Part shown: piece by piece, positions 1-7,537 of the stretch
Position numbering within the stretch: position 1 is the first letter of the stretch
Layout: the number at the start of each line of letters is the position of its first letter
DNA from: JAJEAD01 sp964420925
GTDB lineage: Bacteria; Pseudomonadota; Gammaproteobacteria; HK1
Reading direction: 5' to 3'
Assembly: GCA_964420925.1 (NCBI GenBank)
Contig: CAYQVB010000107.1
Span: forward strand, 20,945-84,944
Length of the DNA stretch: 64,000 bases
Made by a program: the position numbers and the translations under genes
The notes under the pieces: model-generated
The model's input: the letters and a program-made list of their open reading frames with translations, nothing else
What the model was told of the DNA's origin: nothing
Database searches by the model: none

Positions 1-2
1 TC

Positions 3-188
3 GCGGCCCGTCACGCGCTCATCCAGATGATCGATTACATCCAGGCGGAGCACGGGCTGACCCGCGAGCAGGCGTACATCCTGGCCAGCGTCGCCGTGGA
101 TCTGCGCGTGGGACAGGTCGTGGACGTCCCGAACTACGTGGTGACGGCCGTTCTGAACCTCGATGTGTTCGACAAGTTCCGCAACTGA
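3..188 (+). CDS. Acetamidase/formamidase family protein, C-terminal end (cut by window edge)
   Basis: This open frame enters from the left edge and gives 61 residues before its TGA. The end fits the FmdA/AmdA acetamidase/formamidase family, whose C-terminus reads like 'AYILASVAVDLRVGQVVD', followed by a strand and helix ending in 'NLDVF'. Family members hydrolyse formamide, acetamide or short amides to ammonia and the acid in the cytoplasm. The catalytic part lies outside the window, so substrate and length cannot be judged. The next gene begins 26 bases inside this one in another frame, suggesting co-transcription and translational coupling. Confidence 0.8.
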   Translation, partial: AARHALIQMIDYIQAEHGLTREQAYILASVAVDLRVGQVVDVPNYVVTAVLNLDVFDKFRN

Positions 189-810
189 GAGAACTGTCAC
201 ACGCCAGGGGCGCGCCGGCCGGCGCGCCTTTCTCGCCGCGGTCCTCGCGGGCGCGGCGTTGCTCGGTCCGGTTCGGGCGCTCCTCGCACACACCCCCTAC
301 CGCCAGTGGAAGGTCTACCGCCAGCGTCATCTCATGATCGGTGCCTCGCGCGAAGACCCGGCGAGCTATCCGAAAGCGAAGGAGATCCAGGCATTCCTCG
401 AGAAGCACCTCCCGGAGGCCAGCGCTCGGGTAGCCCGGGCCCGGACCCGCACGCGTCTCGCGGACCTGCTTGCGACGGACCAGATTCGGATCGTCCTGCT
501 TTCGATCGAGGACGCCGTGGCGCTCGGGCGGGGTAGCGCGCCTTTCCGCAGCCCAGTCAAGGTCCGCACCCTATGGCGATTCGGGGATCATGTGATGGTC
601 GTGCGCCCGTCCTTCCCACCGGCGCATGCGTGGATACTGGCCCGGACGTTCGGAGAGCACGGAGAGGCGCTCAAAGGAGCATCGCCGACCCCGGCGCACA
701 CCGAGGTCCCTTTCCATGAGGGCGTCCGTGTCGCCCGCGACGGAGGGCCCATGCCACCGCCTCCCACGGACGCTCTCGACGAGACTCACGAAGGCGCCGA
801 TGGCCACTGA
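163..810 (+). CDS. Tat-signal protein of unknown function, possibly TAXI/NMT1-like solute binding
   Basis: The predicted protein has 215 residues. Residues about 15-42 carry a twin-arginine type signal (RRAFLAAVLAGAALLG), predicting export in folded form. The body contains 'MIGASREDPASYP' and a stretch resembling short TAXI/NMT1-type periplasmic receptor domains; I infer this loosely and would not assign a ligand. The last 45 residues are proline- and charge-rich and look disordered. ATG at 163 is the only conventional start before the signal. It overlaps the acetamidase end by 26 bases and has no clear ribosome binding site, so translational coupling is likely. Confidence 0.55.
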   Translation: MCSTSSATERTVTRQGRAGRRAFLAAVLAGAALLGPVRALLAHTPYRQWKVYRQRHLMIGASREDPASYPKAKEIQAFLEKHLPEASARVARARTRTRLADLLATDQIRIVLLSIEDAVALGRGSAPFRSPVKVRTLWRFGDHVMVVRPSFPPAHAWILARTFGEHGEALKGASPTPAHTEVPFHEGVRVARDGGPMPPPPTDALDETHEGADGH

Positions 811-1274
811 CCCCCCCACGGTCGAGCAGGCAGGTGCAAGCGGCAACTGGCCTGCCAATCGGCAAGAATCTTGCCTGTTGATTCAAGACATCGTGTCGTC
901 TCCTTGTGGGCCACGTCGCTCCTGGCGTAACAGCCGTCCTTCTCGAATCGGCGCACAGCCGGCGAGTGGCTCCCCCGCTATGCGCACGAGCTGGATGTTT
1001 CCGGCCTGCGCTTCCGGACCGTCAGGAAGTTTCCGTACTTGGTCTTCTACGTCGAGTGCGAGGCGGAACGTCGAGCAATTGGGGCAGGTGAAGCTCGACG
1101 AGAACTCCGATTCCCTCGCCCCGTCTTCGCCGAGCCCTTCGAGCGCCGTGACCCGCTTGCCAGTAAGCGCCTCGATCTGTTCCCCGAGCCCCGCCTTGGC
1201 GAACAGGGCGGAGGACCGCAGTTTCGGCACCTTTCGGGGCATGGTGCCTCCACACAGCCGATCGCCGGCACCAG
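811..1274. other. Gene-free stretch holding a toxin remnant
   Basis: This 464-base gap separates a plus-strand gene from a minus-strand operon that points toward it. The only recognisable content is the RelE/ParE-like fragment at 964-1068. Competing short reading frames on both strands show no family resemblance and overlap one another. No convincing terminator was seen. Confidence 0.5.
964..1068 (+). pseudogene. Remnant of a RelE/ParE-family toxin
   Basis: Frame 1 reads through 'EWLPRYAHELDVSG', then 'LRFRTVRKFPYLVFYVE'. The second part closely follows the central strand of ParE/RelE toxins (typically G-L-R-x-W-x-V-x-x-F-P-Y-L-V-F-Y). A stop codon lies upstream at 928. After 1068 the frame continues without the expected ending that contains the conserved 'VLHGxRD' strand. 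No antitoxin gene adjoins it. I read this as the core of a toxin gene decayed at both ends; a short chance similarity is possible but less likely given 12 or more fitting positions. Confidence 0.5.
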
Positions 1275-1922
1275 CTATCCGTTGGCGGATGCGTAGCGCG
1301 GGCCATGGACTCGGAATGCTTCGACCATCTCCTGGAGGGAGCGCCTCGCGCCGGTCTGAAGGTACTCCATCGCCTCGAGCGCGCCTTCGTGAGCGCGCAG
1401 GGTCGAGCCGGCCACGCAGTCCTCGACGACCCGGACGAAGTAATCCCGCTGGTGGGCGTCCACGAACGTGTAGTGGACGCAGACGTCGGTGAGGCCACCG
1501 ACCAGCACCAGGGTCTCCGCCCGGAGGCCCCGGAGCAGGATTTCCAGGTCGGTGCCGAAGAAGCAGGAGTAGCGGCGCTTGCCGATCACGTAGTCGCTCG
1601 GCCGCACGTCCATCTCCCGCGCTACCTCGGTGCCGGGATCGGTCTCGATGCAGTGAACGCCCTCGCTCCCGTCGAGCTCGCGCCCGAAGTCGATGTGGTC
1701 TGGACGGTGAACTTCCTTGAAGAAGACGATGGGCACGCCGGTCTCGTGGGCCACGTCTATCAACTCCCTGGCGCGGCTGACGCGCTCGACGTAGCCTCTC
1801 ATGGCCGGAATCCCGTCGTTGACGCGATCAGTCGAGTCGTCGATCTCGTCGTCGAGGTCGCCTTGCTGAATGTCGACGACGACGAGAACGGGTCGACCTT
1901 CGATGATGGCCCGTACCGGCAA
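1275..1922 (-). CDS. Isochorismatase-family cysteine hydrolase
   Basis: The 215-residue protein has the isochorismatase/nicotinamidase fold. The catalytic triad is visible as Asp17 (VVVDIQQG), Lys115 (IGKRRYSCFFGT) and Cys148 (GLTDVCVHYTFVDA), with the preceding Gly-Leu-Thr-Asp loop. Members hydrolyse amides such as nicotinamide, N-carbamoyl compounds or biuret, or vinyl ethers. Start is TTG preceded by AGAGGG at a good distance. It follows the glutamine-synthetase-like gene after 26 bases on the same strand, so the pair is probably one operon handling an amide or amine. The substrate cannot be fixed from sequence. Confidence 0.85.
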   Translation of the reverse strand: MPVRAIIEGRPVLVVVDIQQGDLDDEIDDSTDRVNDGIPAMRGYVERVSRARELIDVAHETGVPIVFFKEVHRPDHIDFGRELDGSEGVHCIETDPGTEVAREMDVRPSDYVIGKRRYSCFFGTDLEILLRGLRAETLVLVGGLTDVCVHYTFVDAHQRDYFVRVVEDCVAGSTLRAHEGALEAMEYLQTGARRSLQEMVEAFRVHGPRYASANG

Positions 1923-1948
1923 GTCATGCCCTCTCTGGTTCCCGCTCG

Positions 1949-3325
1949 CTAAATGTCGCGCAGATAGGTTTCATACTCGAGTGTCGTGATGACGGCCTCG
2001 AACTTCTGCTTTTCCTGGCGCTTCGATGCGGCGAACACCTTGCGATAGGGCTCGCCGAAGAACTCGCCGATGAAGGGGGACGCCTCGAAGGCATCGAGGG
2101 CAACGCCCCACGATACCGGCAGCCTCGGGGCATGGTCCGGAATGGCGTTGCCGGTGACCGGCTCGCCGGGATCGATCGCGTTCTCGAGGCCATGGAGTGC
2201 GCCGGCCAGCACCGCGGCGATCACCAGGTGGGGCTCGGCGTCGGCGCCCGCGACCCGGTGCTCGATCCGGGTTCCAGCCGGGTCGCTGTCGGGCACCCGG
2301 AGTGCGGTGTTGCGATTGTCCCGGCCCCAGGTCGCCGCGGTCGGCGCGAACGCCCCTTCCTCGAAGCGCCGGAAGGAATTCGCATTCACCGAGAAGACGG
2401 CCATGGCATCGTTCATGGTCGCGAGCAGGCCGCCCATCGCGTGGCGCAGGTTCCGCGTCCCCTTGCCGCCCTCGATGGCGAAGAGGTTTCGGCCCTTCTC
2501 GTCGAGCACACTGAAGTGGACGTGGAGGCCGTTGCCCGAGTCGTTCGGGAAGGGCTTTGCCATGAAGGTCGCATCCAGGCCGTGCTTGCGGGCCACGCCC
2601 TTGACCGCGCGTTTCATCAGAAGGGCGTGGTCGGCGGCCGACAGGACGTTCGGCGAGTGGCGCAGGTTGATCTCGAACTGGCTGACGCCGTACTCCGAGA
2701 TCGCGGTATCCGCGGGGATGCCCTGGGCCTCGAAGGTCCCGGCCATGTCGACGAAGACGGGCTCGAACTCCTCCAGTTCGGTGACGCTGTACACGGTCCG
2801 ATCCGAGAGCCTACGGCCGGTCGCCGGCGAACGGGCCGGCAGGGGCCGACCCTGATCGAGCTCCCGATCGATCAGGTGAAACTCGAGCTCGCAGGCCACC
2901 ACGGGCTGCAAGCCCCGGGCCTGGTAGCGATCGATCACCCGGGCCAGCACGTGACGGGGATCGGCGAAGACGGGCGCGCCGTCACGGTCGTTCATGCTCA
3001 TCAGGATCTGCGCCATCGGGCGTCCGGTCCAGTTCACGACTCCCAGGGTCTCGGGAATGGGAATGCACACCCCATCCCAATCCCCGGTGACCGCGCCCAT
3101 ACCCGACGCGGGAACCTCGTTCCCCCAGATGTCGAGGGAGAAGGAGGAGGCCGGAAAACGCAGTTGCCCCTTCAGGACCTTGGCGGCGTTGTGCACGGGC
3201 ACCCACTTGCCGCGCAGTTGACCGTTGAGGTCGACGATGAACGCTTCGAGGACGTCAATCTCCGGATGAGCCTCGAAGAACGCCGTGGCGTGCTGAACGG
3301 GATCAATCATGACTTGCGCGAGCAC
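1949..3325 (-). CDS. Glutamine synthetase family protein (PuuA-like amine ligase candidate)
   Basis: 458 residues, the usual length of class I glutamine synthetase-like ligases. An N-terminal beta-grasp region (residues about 20-110, including 'NGQLRGKWVP') precedes the catalytic barrel with 'ACELEFHLID' (metal-binding Glu), 'NGLHVHFSVLD' and 'NSFRRFEEGAFAPTAATWG'. The 'IEHRVAGADAEPHLVIAA' segment is typical of the gamma-glutamyl-amine ligases (PuuA, SpuB, GlnA3-like) rather than housekeeping GlnA. It would ligate glutamate to an amine using ATP in the cytoplasm. GTG at 3325 is favoured by AAAGGG upstream; an ATG five codons later is the alternative. It shares an operon with the isochorismatase-type gene and is divergent from the ABC importer. 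Confidence 0.85.
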   Translation of the reverse strand: MLAQVMIDPVQHATAFFEAHPEIDVLEAFIVDLNGQLRGKWVPVHNAAKVLKGQLRFPASSFSLDIWGNEVPASGMGAVTGDWDGVCIPIPETLGVVNWTGRPMAQILMSMNDRDGAPVFADPRHVLARVIDRYQARGLQPVVACELEFHLIDRELDQGRPLPARSPATGRRLSDRTVYSVTELEEFEPVFVDMAGTFEAQGIPADTAISEYGVSQFEINLRHSPNVLSAADHALLMKRAVKGVARKHGLDATFMAKPFPNDSGNGLHVHFSVLDEKGRNLFAIEGGKGTRNLRHAMGGLLATMNDAMAVFSVNANSFRRFEEGAFAPTAATWGRDNRNTALRVPDSDPAGTRIEHRVAGADAEPHLVIAAVLAGALHGLENAIDPGEPVTGNAIPDHAPRLPVSWGVALDAFEASPFIGEFFGEPYRKVFAASKRQEKQKFEAVITTLEYETYLRDI

Positions 3326-3669
3326 GCGGACCCTTTTTCCAACGGCACCAAGATAGCATGCGGCCGTCAGGCCTTCGTGAAGCGGGCGACGCCGGGTCCA
3401 TCCCGGCGGCGCGGCTTTGGAGGGGCTGCCGGGGGCGTGGTACGTTTGCGCGCCGAATTCAAGTAGCCCTTCCGGTATTCAAAGGTCATTCCATGAGACG
3501 AAGCGTGCCGCCCGCCAGGCGAGCGGGCAGGAAGGCGGACTCGACACGCGCTCGATGGTGGCCTGCGCGCCGCGGGACCATCATTCGGTGACATCGGACC
3601 ACCGGCAGCACGCATGGCCCGCACCGCGCCGCCCCGCGGGCGCAGGCGAATGAGGCGGTTGCTCCGGTC
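3326..3669. other. Intergenic region between divergent operons
   Basis: These 344 bases separate the minus-strand ligase gene from the plus-strand importer operon and must hold promoters for both. I see no clear consensus promoter, operator palindrome or small gene. Open frames here are antisense extensions of neighbours. Confidence 0.5.
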
Positions 3670-4614
3670 ATGAGTCTCTACGTGCTGCGCCGGCTGCTCC
3701 TGTCGGTGCTCATCGTCTGCGTGGCGATGCTCTTTCTCCTGTCCGCCATTCATCTCGTGCCGGGAGACCCGGCCGGTGTCGCGCTCGGCCCGCGGGCCAC
3801 GCCGGAGATGCGCGAGGCGTTCCGCGTGCGCATGGGCCTCGACAAGCCCTTCATCGTGCAGTACGTGCAGTTCCTCGGGAACGTGGTCACCGGCGACCTC
3901 GGGGTCGACGTCTGGTCGAGTCGCTCGGTCGCGGGAATCATCGGCGACCAGCTCCCCCATACCCTGGCGCTCGCGTTCACCGGGCTCGGCTGGGCCATCG
4001 TCGTCGGCATTCCGCTCGGGTGTTTTTCCGCGGTACGGCAGAACAGCGTGCTGGACCGGGCGGTCGGGGTGATTTCGGTGTCGGCGATCGCGGTACCTTC
4101 CTTCATCATCGCCATCTACTCGCTGCTGCTCTTCTCGGTGACCCTGGGCTGGTTCCCCGTCATCGGCGCCGGGGACCCGTCGAAACCCTTCGACCAGCTC
4201 TGGCACCTGGTGCTTCCCTCCTTTGCGATTGGACTGGGTTGGGTGGGGTATCTCGCCCGCCTGGTGCGGGCATCGATGCTCGAGGTCATGGGGGAGAACC
4301 ACATCCGCATGGTCCGGGCCTACGGCCTTCCCGCCCGACGGATCACCTACGTCTACGCGCTCAAGCTGGCCATCCTGCCCACGGTGGCCCTGCTCGGAGT
4401 CGGAGTGGGGGGACTCGTCTCGGGAGCGGTCTTCGCGGAGATCGTCTTCGCCCGTCCCGGGGTCGGCAAGCTGGTCTATGACGCGGTGGTGATCAGGAAC
4501 TACCCCATCGTCATGGGGGGCGTTCTCGTGACGACCATCCTCTACGCGTCCTGCACCCTGATATCCGATCTCATCGCGGCCGCCCTGGACCCGCGCGTGC
4601 GGCAGAGCCTCTAG
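3670..4614 (+). CDS. Dipeptide/oligopeptide-type ABC transporter permease (DppB/OppB family)
   Basis: 314 residues starting 'MSLYVLRRLLLSVLIVCVAM', the N-terminal membrane helix of DppB-type permeases, followed by 'LVPGDPAG' and the periplasmic loop. About six membrane segments are visible. The cytoplasmic EAA-like coupling loop appears near residues 205-235 ('HIRMVRAYGLPARRITYVYALK'). It forms the membrane channel with the next gene product. First gene of a five-gene unit; its TAG stop is directly abutted by the ATG of the second permease. Confidence 0.93.
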   Translation: MSLYVLRRLLLSVLIVCVAMLFLLSAIHLVPGDPAGVALGPRATPEMREAFRVRMGLDKPFIVQYVQFLGNVVTGDLGVDVWSSRSVAGIIGDQLPHTLALAFTGLGWAIVVGIPLGCFSAVRQNSVLDRAVGVISVSAIAVPSFIIAIYSLLLFSVTLGWFPVIGAGDPSKPFDQLWHLVLPSFAIGLGWVGYLARLVRASMLEVMGENHIRMVRAYGLPARRITYVYALKLAILPTVALLGVGVGGLVSGAVFAEIVFARPGVGKLVYDAVVIRNYPIVMGGVLVTTILYASCTLISDLIAAALDPRVRQSL

Positions 4615-5505
4615 ATGTCCCTGACCACTTCCGGACCCGACACGGCAGCAGCGCCGCGGCGAGAAGCGCGCTTCGCGTGGCTGCATCAGCTCGTGACGAA
4701 TCCCCTCGGCTGCACGGGCCTCGTCATGGTCATTCTGATCGTCGTCAGCGCCATCGGAGCGGACTGGATCGCACCCTACGACTACAAGGCGCTGGACGTG
4801 AAGGCCCGCTTTTCCGGTCCGACCATGGTCCACTTCTTCGGCACCGACAACCTCGGCCGCGACACCTTCAGCCGCACCCTCTACGGAGGCCGGGTCGCGC
4901 TCTCCGTCGCGCTGATCGCAGTCAGCCTGTCCCTGGTAATCGGAGTGCTGCTCGGGATTCTGGCCGGCTACGGTCCCCGGCGCCTCGACAACTTCCTGCT
5001 GCTGATTTTCGACTCGGTGCGCTCCTTTCCCACCATCATGTTCGCGCTCGCCGTCATCACGGTGGTGGGGCCGAGCATCAACACCGTCATTGGCGTCGTG
5101 GTCGTCACCAGCGTGCCCGGCTACGCGCGCATTGCCCGCACCCAGACCCTGGCGCTCAAGAACACCGAGTTCATCCTGGCGGAGCGGGCGCTTGGGGCAG
5201 GCACCGGGCGAGTGATGTTCTCCCACATCGTGCCGAACGTCATCGCCCCGTTGCTCATCCTCGCCAGCATGGATATTCCGGTGGTCATCACCATCGAGGC
5301 CGGGCTCTCCTTTCTCGGACTCGGCGTGAAGCCCCCCACGCCTTCGTGGGGCTCGATCCTGAGCGATGGCTACTCGTTCATCCGCGACACGCCCTGGATG
5401 GTGGTGGCGGGCGGCATTCCGCTGATCCTGACGACGCTCGGATTCACGTTCCTGGGCGAAGCGCTGCGCGACGTCTTCGACCCCAAGCTCAAGAAGGAAG
5501 GCTGA
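4615..5505 (+). CDS. Dipeptide/oligopeptide-type ABC transporter permease (DppC/OppC family)
   Basis: 296 residues. An N-terminal cytoplasmic tail precedes a first helix ('LVMVILIVVSAIGADWIAPY') and the DppC signature 'HFFGTDNLGRDTFSRTLYGG'. The EAA-type loop follows at about 185-215 ('EFILAERALGAGTGRVMFSH'), and the C-terminus has 'SFLGLGVKPPTPSWG'. It pairs with DppB to form the inner-membrane pore. The ATG starts immediately after the upstream stop, and the TGA stop overlaps the ATG of the ATPase gene by one base (TGATG), so translation is coupled. Confidence 0.93.
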   Translation: MSLTTSGPDTAAAPRREARFAWLHQLVTNPLGCTGLVMVILIVVSAIGADWIAPYDYKALDVKARFSGPTMVHFFGTDNLGRDTFSRTLYGGRVALSVALIAVSLSLVIGVLLGILAGYGPRRLDNFLLLIFDSVRSFPTIMFALAVITVVGPSINTVIGVVVVTSVPGYARIARTQTLALKNTEFILAERALGAGTGRVMFSHIVPNVIAPLLILASMDIPVVITIEAGLSFLGLGVKPPTPSWGSILSDGYSFIRDTPWMVVAGGIPLILTTLGFTFLGEALRDVFDPKLKKEG

Positions 5506-6485
5506 TGAGGCCCGGCCGTGAAAGCGTGCTCGAGGTGCGGGACCTTGCGGTCGAGTTCCGCACTCGGCGCGGCGTGGTGCGGGCGCTTCGCAACGTGGAC
5601 CTCAGCGTGGCGCGGAACAAAGTGGTCGGCATCGTCGGCGAGTCGGGCTGCGGCAAGTCCACCCTCATCAACACGGTGCTGCGCCTTCTTGCTCCGAACG
5701 CCGCCGTTTCGAGCGGTTCGGTGCAGTTTCAGGGCGACGACGTGCTGCAAATGAGTGAAGACGCGCTGAACGGCCTGCGAGGCCAGATGGTGTCCGTGGT
5801 GTTCCAGGATCCCATGACCGCGCTCAACCCGGTCATCTCCATCGGCCGGCAGATGACCGACATCCTCTACCGGGAGTCCGGATCGATGGCGGAAAAGCGG
5901 GCCCGGGCGACCGAAATGTTGCGACTGGTGGGGATTCCCGACGCGTCGCACCGCCTCGATGACTATCCGCACCAGTTCTCCGGCGGCATGCGCCAGCGGA
6001 TATGCATCGCCATGGCGTTGATGATGAACCCCGCCCTGCTGATCGCGGACGAGCCGACGACCGCCCTGGACGTGACCCTGGAAGCGCAGGTCATCCACCT
6101 GATACGTGAGCTCAGAAAACGCTTCGAGTGTTCCATTCTCTTCGTTTCGCACAACCTGGGGCTCATCGCCGAGCTCTGCGACGAGGTCGTGGTGATGTAC
6201 GCGGGCGAGGTGGTGGAGCAGGGCGAGGTGCGCGACCTCTTCCACAACGCCCGCCATCCCTACACGCGAATGCTGCTCGAATGCGATCCGGCTCGCATTC
6301 GCGAGGTGCGCCCGGAGCTGCCCACCATTCCCGGCACCGTGCCCGATCTCATCGACCTTCCGCGCGGTTGCATCTTCTCGCCGCGTTGTCCGCACTCCTT
6401 TGACGAGTGCGCTCGCCACGCACCCGAGACCTACGCGGTGCACGCGCAGCACTCCGCGCGCTGCTTCCTGTTGCGCGATGGCTGA
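5505..6485 (+). CDS. ABC transporter ATP-binding protein (DppD/OppD family)
   Basis: 326 residues. Walker A lies near residue 45 ('GESGCGKST'). The Q-loop is 'VFQDPMTALNP', the ABC signature 'FSGGMRQRICIAMAL' and Walker B 'LLIADEPTTALD', with an H-loop 'FVSHNLG'. The C-terminal oligopeptide-ATPase extension contains 'GCIFSPRCPH', a cysteine-rich segment usual for this family. It energises import together with DppF. The ATG at 5505 overlaps the upstream stop by one base. A longer open frame beginning upstream in the same phase is only antisense-like extension through dppC. Confidence 0.93.
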   Translation: MRPGRESVLEVRDLAVEFRTRRGVVRALRNVDLSVARNKVVGIVGESGCGKSTLINTVLRLLAPNAAVSSGSVQFQGDDVLQMSEDALNGLRGQMVSVVFQDPMTALNPVISIGRQMTDILYRESGSMAEKRARATEMLRLVGIPDASHRLDDYPHQFSGGMRQRICIAMALMMNPALLIADEPTTALDVTLEAQVIHLIRELRKRFECSILFVSHNLGLIAELCDEVVVMYAGEVVEQGEVRDLFHNARHPYTRMLLECDPARIREVRPELPTIPGTVPDLIDLPRGCIFSPRCPHSFDECARHAPETYAVHAQHSARCFLLRDG

Positions 6486-7470
6486 CTCGATTCTCAACGT
6501 AGAGCAGGTGCGGGTGCGCTTTCGCACCATCGGAGCCGTCCGCGCGTGGGTCTCGAAGGAAAGCACGCCGTTCATCGACGCGGTCATGAACGTGAGCTTC
6601 TCCCTCGGAGCGGGCGAAACCCTGGGCCTGGTCGGGGAGTCCGGCTCGGGAAAGACCACGCTCGGGCGGGCGATCATCGGCCTCGTGGACGCCCATTCCG
6701 GCAGCATCACCTTCGAAGGCCGGGAGTTGATCGGGCTCTCCTCGGGCGACTACAAGGCGGTGCGCCGGGAAGTGGGCATGATGTTCCAGGACCCGGTGGC
6801 GAGCTTGAGCCCGCGCAAGACGGTGCGCAGCCTCATCGTCGAGCCCTTCAAGATTCACGGACTGAAAGGCCGGGATCACGAACGCGAGGCCGAGCGCCTG
6901 CTCGAGATGGTGGGCCTGAACAGCGGGTACAAGGGCGCCTACCCCCACCAGCTCTCCGGTGGCCAGGCGCGGAGGGTGGGGGTGGCGAGGGCGCTGGCGC
7001 TGAATCCCAAGGTAATCATCGCCGACGAACCCACCGCCGGCCTGGACGTGTCCGTGCAGGGCGAGATCCTGAACCTGATGAGAGGGTTGCAGTCGAAGCT
7101 CGGCTTGAGCTACCTGGTGATCACCCACAATCTGCCGGTGGTCCGGCACTTGAGCGATCGCCTCGCCATCATGTACCTGGGGCGCTTCGTCGAGATGGGA
7201 GACACCGCCTCGGTTTTCGCCCGACCCGCGCACCCCTACACCCTGGGCCTGCTCGCGGCGGTGCCGGAGCCGGACCCCGACCGCAGGCGCGAGAAGCTGG
7301 AGCTCGAAGGCGAGATTCCCTCGCTGCGGAGACGCCCCTCCGGCTGCGAGTTCCATACCCGCTGTCCCTTCGCCCGGGACAAGTGCAAGACCGAAGCGCC
7401 GGACTACCGGGAGATCGAGCCCGGGCGCTTCGCGAGCTGCCACTTTCCTTTTCCCGAGGCGCAGTATTGA
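6478..7470 (+). CDS. ABC transporter ATP-binding protein (DppF/OppF family)
   Basis: 330 residues from ATG 6478, which overlaps the end of the preceding ATPase gene by 8 bases. Walker A 'GESGSGKTTLGR' sits near residue 55. The Q-loop is 'MFQDPVASLSPRKTV', the signature 'LSGGQARRVGVARAL' and Walker B 'VIIADEPTAGLD'. The C-terminal 'GCEFHTRCPFARDKC' is the family's cysteine segment. The signature has 'ARRVG' where 'RQRIG' is usual, a mild departure. It is the second ATPase of the importer. Confidence 0.92.
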   Translation: MADSILNVEQVRVRFRTIGAVRAWVSKESTPFIDAVMNVSFSLGAGETLGLVGESGSGKTTLGRAIIGLVDAHSGSITFEGRELIGLSSGDYKAVRREVGMMFQDPVASLSPRKTVRSLIVEPFKIHGLKGRDHEREAERLLEMVGLNSGYKGAYPHQLSGGQARRVGVARALALNPKVIIADEPTAGLDVSVQGEILNLMRGLQSKLGLSYLVITHNLPVVRHLSDRLAIMYLGRFVEMGDTASVFARPAHPYTLGLLAAVPEPDPDRRREKLELEGEIPSLRRRPSGCEFHTRCPFARDKCKTEAPDYREIEPGRFASCHFPFPEAQY

Positions 7471-7537
7471 ATTGATGCGTCACCCGCCATCCGAAAGGAT
7501 GGCTCCCTCCCAACGACCTGCACGAGGAAAAAGTGTC

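Noticed and set aside
883..1242. 119-codon minus-strand frame
   Set aside because: No family similarity, overlaps the toxin-like fragment on the other strand and lacks a ribosome binding site.
2132..3466. 444-codon plus-strand frame
   Set aside because: Antisense to the glutamine-synthetase-like gene; no family resemblance.
3367..5226. 619-codon minus-strand frame
   Set aside because: Antisense to the two importer permeases, which have full family motifs; low-complexity Asp/Glu/Gly/Arg composition.
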